Notes: a model not told the origin generated them from the sequence alone. A stretch of DNA of 64,000 nucleotides from Paenibacillus silvisoli (GCF_030866765.1 NZ_CP133017.1:3826001-3890000), one strand, 5' to 3'. Shown: positions 1 to 7,622, counted from the first letter of the stretch. Numbers and translations: made by a program.

Positions 1-219
1 GGTTTGCATGCCTTCCATTGCCGAGATCGGCACGCTCGCCCCCGTCGAAAGCAAACGAACCGCTTCCTCCGTTTCGTTAAGCCACGCTTTCACCCGGCCA
101 GGCTCCGCGCTTGGCTCATGCCGCTCGGCTAGCAAGGTGCCGGCTTCGGATACGGTGTAGGAAAGCAGCATGGATTTGATTTTATCGAATTCTAATTTCG
201 AAATCGCTTGAGTATTCAT
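1..219 (-). CDS. mutS2: Endonuclease MutS2, N-terminal part (runs off the window)
   Basis: The minus strand reads MNTQAISKLEFDKIKSMLLS from an ATG at 219 and continues to the window edge for 73 residues. This opening, followed by a Tyr-Thr-Val-Ser-Glu-Ala stretch and a conserved Glu-Ala pair, is the usual start of MutS2, in the MutS-like lever region before the ATPase. MutS2 proteins are large ATPases with a C-terminal Smr nuclease domain and act in recombination control and collided-ribosome rescue; those domains lie outside the window. An AGGATGG site sits about 8 bases before the ATG. A strong terminator hairpin ends only about 33 bases upstream of the start codon, so expression may depend on readthrough or on a promoter overlapping the hairpin. 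The identification rests on the N-terminus only. Confidence 0.8.
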   Translation of the reverse strand, partial: MNTQAISKLEFDKIKSMLLSYTVSEAGTLLAERHEPSAEPGRVKAWLNETEEAVRLLSTGASVPISAMEGMQT

Positions 220-251
220 TGATCGACCATCCTCATAAGTGTATTTGGGTA

Positions 252-293
252 CAAAAAAACAGGGACAGAACGCATACGCATTCCATCCCTGTT
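252..293 (-). terminator. Rho-independent terminator just upstream of mutS2
   Basis: On the minus strand an 8-bp arm AACAGGGA pairs with TCCCTGTT. The stem extends inward through GGAATGC/GCGTTCT to give roughly 15 paired positions around a GTAT loop. Seven T residues follow directly. It ends about 33 bases before the mutS2 ATG and comes after the terminator at 374-402, so it is either a backup terminator or an attenuator for mutS2. Confidence 0.8.
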
Positions 294-373
294 CATGGAC
301 TTCCGGCAAAATTCATTTTTCGATCCATTAGGAGAAGCCGGCACGAGACATGCATGCGGACTCCCCCCGGAAC

Positions 374-402
374 GAAAAAAAGCGTGCTCGAAAGAGCACG
401 CA
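374..402 (-). terminator. Rho-independent terminator of the structured RNA
   Basis: A perfect 8-bp stem GCGTGCTC/GAGCACGC (positions 382-401) closes a four-base loop, and seven T residues follow on the minus strand. It matches the promoter at 628-657 and defines a transcript of about 245 nt with no coding potential of note. Confidence 0.85.
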
Positions 403-621
403 ATTTTGCCGTCCAGCAGGCGGAAATTGTCATGTTCTTAACTCATTGGTAGCAGCTTCAAGAACACGTCACCGAATAAACCTACCCATAAACAGGGAAA
501 GTCCAAACGAAATCGATCTTGTAAGCTGAGCACCCGGCAGCGCTACAGGCGCCGGGCATTATCCAATTTAGAAGTTAAGAACCATAACCCGCATCAAAAT
601 TTCCCCTTACTGCATAAAGTT
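375..621 (-). ncRNA. Structured small RNA, possibly 6S RNA
   Basis: A sigma-A-type promoter and a strong terminator bracket about 245 nt without a plausible gene. Read on the minus strand, the RNA can fold into a long rod. An outer stem pairs GGAAATT with AATTTCC. Next comes an unpaired section holding TTTTGATGCGGG, then an 11-bp stem GTTCTTAACTT/GAGTTAAGAAC, then ATTGG/CCAAT, a side hairpin GCCCGGC/GCCGGGT, and an 11-bp stem CAGCTT-CAAGA/TCTTGAAGCTG. A rod with an open bubble near the 5' end is the layout of 6S RNA, which mimics an open promoter and binds sigma-A RNA polymerase. The length is above the usual 180-200 nt, and the side hairpin lies on the 5' side, so the family assignment is an inference. 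Another regulatory RNA remains possible. Confidence 0.55.
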
Positions 622-627
622 ACCCTC

Positions 628-657
628 ATCATAAAGGCAAGCGATCCCTAAAGTCAA
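628..657 (-). promoter_or_regulatory. Sigma-A promoter of the structured RNA
   Basis: On the minus strand TTGACT (652-657) and TATGAT (628-633) are 18 bases apart, close to the sigma-A consensus. Transcription should start near 621. The promoter sits between the stop codon of the MBL-fold gene (669) and the RNA, so the RNA has its own promoter. Confidence 0.7.
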
Positions 658-668
658 GTGCCAACCGC

Positions 669-1448
669 CTAAACCGTCACGGTCATCCCTGCCCGCGCGC
701 AGATGACGCCTTCCGGAAGACCATAATCCCGCCGCAAATCAATATCATGCGACATATGCGTCAGCATTGTGCGACCCGGCTTAAGCTCCTCGATAAGCGC
801 CAGTGCTTCCACGACGTCGTATACCGATCGCGTTTCAAACGGATACGGCTCTTGATAGAAGCTCGTACCCAGAATCAATACATCCAATTCCGCCAGCGGC
901 AGCAGTTCTTCCCCTTGCAGCGCGATCGAATCGGAGCAGTACGCAAACGAACGGCCGCGCTCCGAATCCGTAAAACGAAACGCATACGAGTAGCCGTTCT
1001 TCCCGTGATTCACCTTCCACGTATGCACGTCCCAGCTTCCGAAACGAAGCGGACCGGCAATCGGGTGAAACTCAATCTGCGAAGACAGCCAAGGATACCG
1101 GGTCAAAATATCATGGATGACGTCCGGCATCGCGTATGCTTTGCCTCTGCATTTCATCCACCGGCATAAATCCGCCCATTCAGGCAAGCCGGCAATATGG
1201 TCGAAATGCGCATGCGTAATGAGCATGGTATCGATCCGCTTCAGACCGGCCGCTTCCATCTGGCTGCGCCAATCCGGACCGCAGTCGATCAGCATCGTGC
1301 CGAACTGCTCGTCGTCCAGATGGACGAGCGACCGCATTCTGCGGTTCACGCCGCCCGTTCTTGCTTCCTCGCAAACTTCGCAGGAGCAATAAACGCGCGG
1401 AACTCCCATAGCATCACCGGTTCCCCAAAAGGCGATCGTAAGCGACAT
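669..1448 (-). CDS. MBL-fold metal-dependent hydrolase, PhnP-like
   Basis: This 259-residue protein belongs to the metallo-beta-lactamase fold. It has an N-terminal Gly-Thr-Gly-Asp strand motif, the metal-binding signature HAHFDH near residue 80, and a late THMSHD segment that supplies a further histidine. The CSCEVC cysteine cluster near the N-terminus is typical of PhnP-type phosphodiesterases, which hydrolyse cyclic phosphates such as ribose 1,2-cyclic phosphate. No other phosphonate (phn) genes are nearby, so a PhnP role is not implied; the substrate is unknown. A GAGAGGG site precedes the ATG. It is the last gene of a possible minus-strand operon starting at the response regulator (5807), with gaps under 40 bases between the final genes. 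Confidence 0.8.
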   Translation of the reverse strand: MSLTIAFWGTGDAMGVPRVYCSCEVCEEARTGGVNRRMRSLVHLDDEQFGTMLIDCGPDWRSQMEAAGLKRIDTMLITHAHFDHIAGLPEWADLCRWMKCRGKAYAMPDVIHDILTRYPWLSSQIEFHPIAGPLRFGSWDVHTWKVNHGKNGYSYAFRFTDSERGRSFAYCSDSIALQGEELLPLAELDVLILGTSFYQEPYPFETRSVYDVVEALALIEELKPGRTMLTHMSHDIDLRRDYGLPEGVICARAGMTVTV

Positions 1449-1476
1449 CGCGGGTTCCCTCTCTTCACCCTGTGGA

Positions 1477-2145
1477 TTAAAGCGGCTTCAGCGCTATTTT
1501 CGACTGCTGCTTCAAGTCTTCGATCATGGAATACCATTCATCCGGCTTGTTCGGCAGCGCGGAGTAGTATTCCGTCAAGAACGCTACGATGAGCGAAGCA
1601 TCAAGCTCCGTCAAGTTCTCATCCTGCGGCAGGAAGCAAAGGTCCAGTCCGCCGACCGCGGAGCCGTCCTCTTCCCAAGACGGATGAACGTAAGGGAAAT
1701 CAAGGCGATTGTAGCCGATGTGCGAAAGCACTTCCCGACGCACGAACGGGCTCATCGGGTACACGCCGCCAAACTCGTATTCCGCCAGCGTCGGATTGTA
1801 AATTTCGGCGAACATGCCAATCGGCTCCGTTCCGCTTTCCCGCGCCAAACGTTCCATATCGCGCGCGCGGCTGCGCATGAGGAATCTGCCGATGCCGAGT
1901 CCCGGACGGCCGACGATCGTGAAATCCGTCATCGCGACCTTCAAGCCAGGGTAATAACGATATTCCGTCGTGCCGACGACTTCGCCCTCGTGGACGGCAA
2001 CGTAAACATGAATGCTCGGATCTTGAAGCGGACCGGCCCATTTTTCGAATGCCAATACTTCCTCCGGCGGGAAAATCGTTTTCATCAAGTCGTGCATGTT
2101 TCTAAAAAGCGGGTTATCGATGGATTGAATGCGTATGTATTCCAT
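1477..2145 (-). CDS. GNAT family N-acetyltransferase
   Basis: The 222-residue product has an acetyltransferase core. After a substrate-variable N-terminus, residues around 50-65 form the beta strands VYVAVHEGEVVGTTEY, and the segment VGRPGLGIGRFLMRS near residue 100 resembles the acetyl-CoA pyrophosphate-binding loop (Gln/Arg-x-x-Gly-x-Gly/Ala). The acceptor substrate cannot be read from the sequence. The gene lies 18 bases downstream of another GNAT gene and 28 bases upstream of the MBL-fold gene, so the three are probably co-transcribed. The two GNAT proteins share only the fold and do not look like a recent duplication. Confidence 0.75.
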   Translation of the reverse strand: MEYIRIQSIDNPLFRNMHDLMKTIFPPEEVLAFEKWAGPLQDPSIHVYVAVHEGEVVGTTEYRYYPGLKVAMTDFTIVGRPGLGIGRFLMRSRARDMERLARESGTEPIGMFAEIYNPTLAEYEFGGVYPMSPFVRREVLSHIGYNRLDFPYVHPSWEEDGSAVGGLDLCFLPQDENLTELDASLIVAFLTEYYSALPNKPDEWYSMIEDLKQQSKIALKPL

Positions 2146-2163
2146 TGTGTGCGAACATCCTTT

Positions 2164-2829
2164 CTATTCGTTGTAAAACGGGTTTTTCCACTCCATTAGC
2201 GCGGCATAGTTGCAGGACTCCTCGTCCTCCAAGTAATGAGGCATGACGCCGACCGGCATCCGTCCGCATCGCAGCAGAAACGAGATGACGGGATCGTTGT
2301 ATTCGCCTGTCGTCACGCCTGTCAGATAGTCTTCCGCGGATACGGAATCCGCATGAAGATGGTAGCCGGGCATCCGACCGCCGCCCAGCAGCCTGCTCAA
2401 CCGCGAATGGACGACGACCTCGTACATGCTTTGCATGAGCCATTTTCCGATGCCGGCTTTGCGCATATCCGGTACGACGCATAAATCAACGACATACAAC
2501 GTGGTTCCATTCGGATCATGGTTGCGGATGTACCCTGCGCCGGTAACCTGTTCCCACGTGTGACTGCCCTCCAGCTGACTTTCGCTAACGCGAAGCGCGG
2601 TCATCGACCCGATCAGGCGGCCGTTCATTTCCGCGCAGATCGCGCCTTCCGGAAAACGCGTGACATGCTCCCGCAGCTGCTCCTCGTTCCACCACAGCTC
2701 GGACGGAAACGGCGGCGGAAAGCTCGCGCGCTGGATGTCGATCATGCCTTCGATATCGGCCAGCGTATAATTGCGGATTACGATTTCGATCGGCTTGCGA
2801 TCCAAGTAAACGATCAGCTTTTTCCGCAT
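2164..2829 (-). CDS. GNAT acetyltransferase matching the N-terminal half of YhcX
   Basis: The 221-residue protein closely resembles, from memory of the family, the N-terminal acetyltransferase domain of B. subtilis YhcX. Shared landmarks are an FPEGAICAE-type segment, HTWEQVTGAGYIRNHDPNG, the CoA-binding VVPDMRKAGIGKWLMQ, the GGGRMPGYH turn and a C-terminal YAALMEWKN. In YhcX this domain is fused in front of a carbon-nitrogen hydrolase. Here the two parts are separate genes in reversed order, with the hydrolase gene (2868-3731) upstream. The substrate is unknown. A GGAG lies about 14 bases before the ATG, which is long, so the exact start is less certain than the frame. Confidence 0.8.
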   Translation of the reverse strand: MRKKLIVYLDRKPIEIVIRNYTLADIEGMIDIQRASFPPPFPSELWWNEEQLREHVTRFPEGAICAEMNGRLIGSMTALRVSESQLEGSHTWEQVTGAGYIRNHDPNGTTLYVVDLCVVPDMRKAGIGKWLMQSMYEVVVHSRLSRLLGGGRMPGYHLHADSVSAEDYLTGVTTGEYNDPVISFLLRCGRMPVGVMPHYLEDEESCNYAALMEWKNPFYNE

Positions 2830-2867
2830 ACGTCGTTCAACAGCTCCTTCCTAGTGCGCTACAGACA

Positions 2868-3731
2868 CTACGACCAGTCGCTGTATAGGTCCGTCCGGCG
2901 GTCGCGCCAAGTCGTTACCGAGCCGGCCGCGCGCACGTCATGCAGCAGCTCGACGTTAATGTCGGCGACAACGAGCATATCGTCGTTGATGACGCCTTCG
3001 GTCATGATGCCTGCAGGCGGAAACGGAATATCGTTCGGCGAAATGACGGCCGCTTGCCCGTAGTTGGCGCGCATGAAATCGACCTTTCGCAGCGAGCCGA
3101 CGGTGCCGGTCGTGACGATATACACTTGATTTTCGACGGCTCTTGCATGACAGCAATAGCGGACCCGGTAGAAGCCGTGACGGTCGTCGGTGCAGGACGG
3201 GCAAAAAATAATATCCGCCCCCTTCGCTCTAGCCATCCGTACGATCTCGGGAAACTCGATGTCATAGCAGGTCAGCATGGCGATCGTGCCGAACTCCGTA
3301 TCGAAGACGCGGAGGGAATCGCCATGCGACATATTCCATTCCTCCCGCTCCGTCGGCGTCATATGCAGCTTCGCTTGCCGCTCCACGCGGCCGTCCGGAT
3401 AGAACAGATGCGCCGCATTGTTCAGCTTGCCGTCGCCGACGGAAATAACATGCGTACCGCCGATAATATATACGCCGTATTCGGCTGCGAGCGATTTGAA
3501 CAAGCCGATATACTGCTCCGTGAAATCGGGTAGCCGGTCGATCGGAAGCGGCCTACCTTCTTCGTCGCCGATCGAAAGCAGCTGCGTCGTGAAAAACTCC
3601 GGAAACAAAACAAACTGAACGCCGTATTCGGATGCGTTCCGGACATAATGCTGGACCTGATCCGCGAACTGCTCGAAGCGCTCGATATCCGCCAGCTTGT
3701 ACTGGACGGCGCAAACGCGTAATTTACTCAT
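2868..3731 (-). CDS. Carbon-nitrogen hydrolase (nitrilase superfamily), YhcX C-terminal part
   Basis: This 287-residue protein carries the nitrilase-superfamily catalytic triad: Glu in LFPEFF, Lys in QAKLHMTPTE and Cys in MLTCYDIEFPE. These enzymes hydrolyse amides or nitriles with a cysteine nucleophile. The start MSKLRVCAVQYKL is chosen at 3731 because GGGGAAAAA precedes it; the open frame extends further upstream but without family-like sequence. It corresponds to the C-terminal domain of YhcX, with the matching GNAT domain encoded next, 38 bases downstream. The gene follows the histidine kinase gene at a 25-base distance, suggesting one transcript. The natural amide substrate is unknown. 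Confidence 0.85.
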   Translation of the reverse strand: MSKLRVCAVQYKLADIERFEQFADQVQHYVRNASEYGVQFVLFPEFFTTQLLSIGDEEGRPLPIDRLPDFTEQYIGLFKSLAAEYGVYIIGGTHVISVGDGKLNNAAHLFYPDGRVERQAKLHMTPTEREEWNMSHGDSLRVFDTEFGTIAMLTCYDIEFPEIVRMARAKGADIIFCPSCTDDRHGFYRVRYCCHARAVENQVYIVTTGTVGSLRKVDFMRANYGQAAVISPNDIPFPPAGIMTEGVINDDMLVVADINVELLHDVRAAGSVTTWRDRRTDLYSDWS

Positions 3732-3756
3732 TTTTTCCCCACTCCCATAACATTCG

Positions 3757-5112
3757 TTATTTGCGCTGCGGCAGCGCAATCGATATCGTCGTGCCCTGCT
3801 CCGGCTTGCTGAAGACGTCGATTTGACCCTCATGCAGCTCGACGATCCGTTTCGCGATGGATAGACCTAAGCCGGCGCCGCCGGTCGAACGGCTTCTCGC
3901 CCCGTCGACACGGTAAAACCGTTCGAACAGATGCGGGATTTCCTCCTCGGGAATGCCCATCCCTTTATCGGAGACCGAAATGCGGATTACGCCTTTCGTG
4001 GCGCTGAGCGTAATATCGATCGGGTCTTTGCTGTATTTAATGGCATTATCGAGCAGAATGACCATCAGCTGCCGGATTTTGTCCTTGTCGCCGATCATGC
4101 GGATGTCCTGTTTGCCTGTATGTACGCGAATCATGCGCTGAAACGTCATGTGCAGCATATCCGCCGTTTCGTCCGCGAGCTGAACCAGATTGAAGTTCTC
4201 CAGGTTGAGCCAGTCCTCCTGCTCCGCCTGCGCCAGCTGCAGCATCGACTTCGTCAAATTTTGCAAACGTTGGGATTCTTTGCTGATCGCCTCGATCGCT
4301 TCGTCGCGGATGTTCACGTCATCCCGTCCCCAACGTTTCAGCATGCCCGCATAGCTGCTGATAACGGTAAGCGGCGTCTTCAGCTCGTGAGACGCGTCGG
4401 CAACGAATTGCTTCTGGCGCTCGAACGTGCGGTCCAACCGGTCGATCATCTGGTTAAACGCGCGCGCAAGCTGCAGCAGCTCTGCCGATTGATCGCGCTG
4501 GGCGAGCTCAATCTGCCTCAGCTTTCCGCTTCGGTCGATTTCCCTCATCGTCTGCACCATATGCTGGATCGGCGAGGTTAATCGCGACGTGAACCAATAA
4601 GTGCCGAAAATCGCGAACAGAATCGCTCCCACGCTTGTAATGGTGAGCGCGATCACGAGTACCTGCAAATAGCTGTCGAGCAGCGTCAGCTTGCGGTAAA
4701 GCTCCAGCGTGCCGATCACTTCGCTGCCCATATAGAGCGGCACCTTCATAAACAGCACGCGCCGCCCTTCAAGGAAGAACATGCCGGTATCATGCTGCTT
4801 CGTGAAGCTCGGCTTCAGCGCCAGCAGCTCGGCATCGGAGCCTTGCGAGTTGACGATTCTGCCGCTGCGGTCGACGATGCGGATCAATTCGCTGATATTG
4901 TAAAAATCCCGCAGCAGCTCGCTGTTCGACAGCTGGCTGGCATCGAGGATTCTGGGGTCCTCGAGCAAAATATTGACTTTGTTCGTAAGCAGCTGATCCT
5001 CGCTGCGAATCGTGATTTTTATCACAAATAAATAAACGAAAATGTTGAACAGGATCAATATGAAAATAAGCCAAAAAATCGTAAAAAACGTAAACCGTCG
5101 TCGCAGCGTCAT
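3757..5112 (-). CDS. Membrane sensor histidine kinase
   Basis: The 451-residue protein has a transmembrane helix at about residues 8-32, an extracytoplasmic sensor region of about 115 residues, a second helix near 150-172, a HAMP linker, a HisKA domain with the phospho-acceptor His242 in DASHELKTPLT, and a HATPase domain with LLDNAIKYS (N box), SDKGMGIP (G1) and GGAGLGLSIAKRI (G2). It phosphorylates the OmpR-type regulator encoded just upstream, whose stop overlaps this start by four bases (ATGA), so the pair is translationally coupled. The architecture resembles ArlS or YkoH-type kinases, but the signal cannot be inferred. Downstream genes for a hydrolase and acetyltransferases may be part of the same transcript. 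Confidence 0.92.
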   Translation of the reverse strand: MTLRRRFTFFTIFWLIFILILFNIFVYLFVIKITIRSEDQLLTNKVNILLEDPRILDASQLSNSELLRDFYNISELIRIVDRSGRIVNSQGSDAELLALKPSFTKQHDTGMFFLEGRRVLFMKVPLYMGSEVIGTLELYRKLTLLDSYLQVLVIALTITSVGAILFAIFGTYWFTSRLTSPIQHMVQTMREIDRSGKLRQIELAQRDQSAELLQLARAFNQMIDRLDRTFERQKQFVADASHELKTPLTVISSYAGMLKRWGRDDVNIRDEAIEAISKESQRLQNLTKSMLQLAQAEQEDWLNLENFNLVQLADETADMLHMTFQRMIRVHTGKQDIRMIGDKDKIRQLMVILLDNAIKYSKDPIDITLSATKGVIRISVSDKGMGIPEEEIPHLFERFYRVDGARSRSTGGAGLGLSIAKRIVELHEGQIDVFSKPEQGTTISIALPQRK

Positions 5113-5807
5113 GCATCCGGCTCCTTGAGCATGTAGCCGACGCCGCGGACCGTATGAATGAGCTTATGCCGGTAGCCTTTATCGATCTTTTGCCGCAAGT
5201 ATCGGATATAGACGTCTACCAGATTCGTTTCGCCGATAAAATCGTAGCCCCACACCTCGGACAAAATATCTTCCCGCGACTTCTCCTCGTTGCGATGCTC
5301 CGCCAAATAAACGAGAAGCTCGAATTCGCGCGGCGTCAGCTCGATCGCGTGATCCTTGCGGAACACCTTGCGCGTGCGAAGCTCGATCGAAAGATCGGCC
5401 GTCTTGAGCACGTCCGGGCTCTCCGTCTCCTTCGGCTGAGCCTGGAAAATGCGCAGCAGGTTGCGTACGCGTGCCAGCAGCTCCTCCATCGCGAACGGCT
5501 TCGTAATATAATCATTGGCGCCGTGCTCGAATCCGCTGACTTTATCCGGGATCGTGTCGCGCGCCGTCAATAGAATGATCGGAATCTGGTTGCCGGACTG
5601 CCGCAATCTGCGAAGCACTTCCACGCCGTTCAGCTCGGGGAGCATCACATCGAGCAGCAGCAAGTCCCACTCGCCGCCCGTGGCCATCTCCAGCCCGCTT
5701 CTGCCGTCTGTCGCGCGGCCGACCGTGTACCCTTCGTGTTCTAGCTCGAGCTGAAGGACGCGCGCGATGCCGTCCTCATCTTCGATGACAAGAATGCGTT
5801 GGTTCAT
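5109..5807 (-). CDS. OmpR/PhoB-family response regulator
   Basis: The 232-residue protein has an N-terminal receiver domain with the acidic pair ED at residues 10-11, the phospho-acceptor Asp53 in LLLDVMLPELNG, the conserved Thr in LLTARD and Lys in TKPFAMEELLAR. The C-terminal winged helix starts near residue 130 and contains LTPREFELLVYLAEH and the recognition segment NLVDVYIRYLRQKI. It is the partner of the histidine kinase encoded immediately downstream, with a 4-base overlap. A promoter-like TTGCAA/TATGAT pair lies at 5862-5890. The target genes are not visible. Confidence 0.93.
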   Translation of the reverse strand: MNQRILVIEDEDGIARVLQLELEHEGYTVGRATDGRSGLEMATGGEWDLLLLDVMLPELNGVEVLRRLRQSGNQIPIILLTARDTIPDKVSGFEHGANDYITKPFAMEELLARVRNLLRIFQAQPKETESPDVLKTADLSIELRTRKVFRKDHAIELTPREFELLVYLAEHRNEEKSREDILSEVWGYDFIGETNLVDVYIRYLRQKIDKGYRHKLIHTVRGVGYMLKEPDA

Positions 5808-5861
5808 TCTCGGTGTACACCCACTTTATAATAGACTTCAACGGGACAGCCCGTTCCCCCT

Positions 5862-5890
5862 ATCATAAAGAAGCATGTCAGCCTTTGCAA
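5862..5890 (-). promoter_or_regulatory. Sigma-A promoter of the two-component operon
   Basis: On the minus strand TTGCAA and TATGAT are 17 bases apart, about 55 bases before the response regulator start. The promoter lies between the end of the kinase fusion gene and the regulator gene. A short inverted repeat ACGGG/CCCGT follows at 5841-5854 and could be a regulatory site. Confidence 0.6.
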
Positions 5891-5903
5891 GCAGCAAAGA
5901 CGA

Positions 5904-7529
5904 TCATTCGGAATCATGCGACCAAAGGGCCGCCAACTCCCGCAAAAGCGGCTGAAAAGCGCGGCCGAGCATAGGCTGCCAGGCCTTATGCGACGTAGCC
6001 CATTCGCCGGACCAGAGCAGATCGGCCCATTGTTCAGGCGGCAGACTGGGAACGGAGCAGATCGGCCTGTTCGCAAGCATAGACAGCCACTCGCTGCGGC
6101 GGCGGAACGGAACGTCTTTGTTCGCGATCAAGTAAGTGGGGCGGTTCGCTTTCCTTCGCTCATATTGGATGCGATCGACCGCTGCCAGACGCTGCGTCGT
6201 CCATTTTGCCACATAGGGATCGACCACGAGAATCAGCCTGTCGCACTGCGTCAGCTGAAGCTCAAGCTCCGGGGTTGTCCAATGACTCGAAACGTCCGTA
6301 ATGATGACCGGACAAGCGAGACCATCCAGCATGAAGCGATATTTCAACCATGCTTCCGCCTCATCCGGCTTCGGATCTGGCTCTAGAGCGTACCATTGCA
6401 GCCTGCGGGACTTTGATAGGACGCTGCGATATTTGCCCGGCCACGGCTGTGCCGTAAAGGAATGTGAGCTCTGCCTTGGTTGTTGCCGTTCGTACAGAAG
6501 CGCATGCCACTCCGGTTCGAGCTCGGGATATTCAATCGCCGCGCATGACAAGCCCTTCTGATCCAGCAAATGTGCCAGCGTAATGGTGACGAATGTTGCG
6601 CCAGCCCCTGGCGAAAAGGATGCGACCATAATCGATCGTTTACGTTTAAGGTTTCGATCGCTCGTTATGCCCGGCTTGGCAAGGCTACCGCCTATTAACC
6701 GATCAGATGGTTCTTTCAGACACGTTTCGAGCGCCCGTTTCGCCTCTGCCATCGAACCGAACCTGCAAGCAGGACGCTCATCCAGCATACGATTCAGGAC
6801 AGCAGTAAGCTCGGATGGAATGGGAGATATCGTCGTTGACGGTGCTCGCACGCCTAATTGAGCATCATATTTTCGCCCCCCGGTCAACAGATAGTAGAGG
6901 AGTGCGCCCAGCCCGTACACATCCGTCCGCGCATCGCTCTGGTTGTCGCCTTCCTGCTCCGGAGCGGAAAATCCCGGCGTTCCCAGCATGACGGTATCCT
7001 GTCGTTTGCCCGCCTTAAACTCCCTCGCGATGCCGAAATCGATTAACCGCACGAAGCCGGTACTGTCGATCATCACGTTCGTCGGCTTTAAGTCGCGGTG
7101 GATGATCGGCGGCTGCTGAACATGCAAATAGCGCAGCGCTTCGCAGAGCTGGACGCCAATAGCGATGATCGCTTCTGCGGATTCTAAAACTCCGTTGCTT
7201 GCAGCCGAATAAGCTTGCAGCGTCATGCCGTCAATAAAATCCATCACCATGATTTCGCAACCGAAGCCGCAGTCGACGTCCCCTTCCATGCTTGAGAAAT
7301 AATCGATAATAAGCGGCAAATGCGGATGATTCAGTCTCATGAGGATGGCCGCTTCCTCTGCGCTTCTGTCTTGCTCCCTACCCACAGCAGAAGACGTGAC
7401 TTTCAGCGCGCGCAGCTTGCCATGAAGCTTCATGTCTTCTGCCGCGTACACCTCGCCCATCCCGCCTTGGCCGATTTGCCTCACCACGCGATAGCGTCCT
7501 CCAATAATCGTGCCTGACTCAAGCTTCAT
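5904..7529 (-). CDS. Ser/Thr protein kinase fused to a degenerate MinD/CpaE-like domain
   Basis: The 541-residue protein begins with a Hanks-type kinase domain (about residues 10-280): glycine loop IGQGGMGEVY, Lys43 in ALKV, catalytic HRDLKPTN with Asp146, and DFGIA with Asp164. There is no transmembrane helix, unlike PrkC. After a basic linker (KRKR), residues 300-541 resemble the ParA/MinD/CpaE fold: a beta strand, SPGAGATFVTITLAHLL at the P-loop position, then later strands ending IITDVSSHW and LILVVDPYV. Both lysines expected in a deviant Walker A motif are replaced (Ser and Ala), so ATP hydrolysis by this half is doubtful. The ATG at 7529 is chosen because GGGAGGG precedes it. A terminator ends only about 25 bases upstream. 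Confidence 0.85.
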   Translation of the reverse strand: MKLESGTIIGGRYRVVRQIGQGGMGEVYAAEDMKLHGKLRALKVTSSAVGREQDRSAEEAAILMRLNHPHLPLIIDYFSSMEGDVDCGFGCEIMVMDFIDGMTLQAYSAASNGVLESAEAIIAIGVQLCEALRYLHVQQPPIIHRDLKPTNVMIDSTGFVRLIDFGIAREFKAGKRQDTVMLGTPGFSAPEQEGDNQSDARTDVYGLGALLYYLLTGGRKYDAQLGVRAPSTTISPIPSELTAVLNRMLDERPACRFGSMAEAKRALETCLKEPSDRLIGGSLAKPGITSDRNLKRKRSIMVASFSPGAGATFVTITLAHLLDQKGLSCAAIEYPELEPEWHALLYERQQPRQSSHSFTAQPWPGKYRSVLSKSRRLQWYALEPDPKPDEAEAWLKYRFMLDGLACPVIITDVSSHWTTPELELQLTQCDRLILVVDPYVAKWTTQRLAAVDRIQYERRKANRPTYLIANKDVPFRRRSEWLSMLANRPICSVPSLPPEQWADLLWSGEWATSHKAWQPMLGRAFQPLLRELAALWSHDSE

Positions 7530-7553
7530 TACGAAGTTCCCTCCCGATTTCAA

Positions 7554-7614
7554 TAAAAAAAGCACCCCGAATGCCCAAACCATGCTTGCGCAAGGTCTGT
7601 TCAATCGGGATGCT
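7554..7614 (-). terminator. Terminator after the RlmM-like methyltransferase gene
   Basis: On the minus strand AGCATCCCGA pairs with TCGGGGTGCT (10 pairs, one G-U), with an inner AGACC/GGTTT helix in the large loop, followed by seven T residues. It starts 8 bases after the methyltransferase stop and ends about 25 bases before the kinase start codon. Confidence 0.75.
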
Positions 7615-7622
7615 TTCCCGTT

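Noticed and set aside
219-452. 77-codon plus-strand frame across the mutS2 leader
   Set aside because: It runs antisense through both terminators and the structured RNA, has no ribosome site and no family features.
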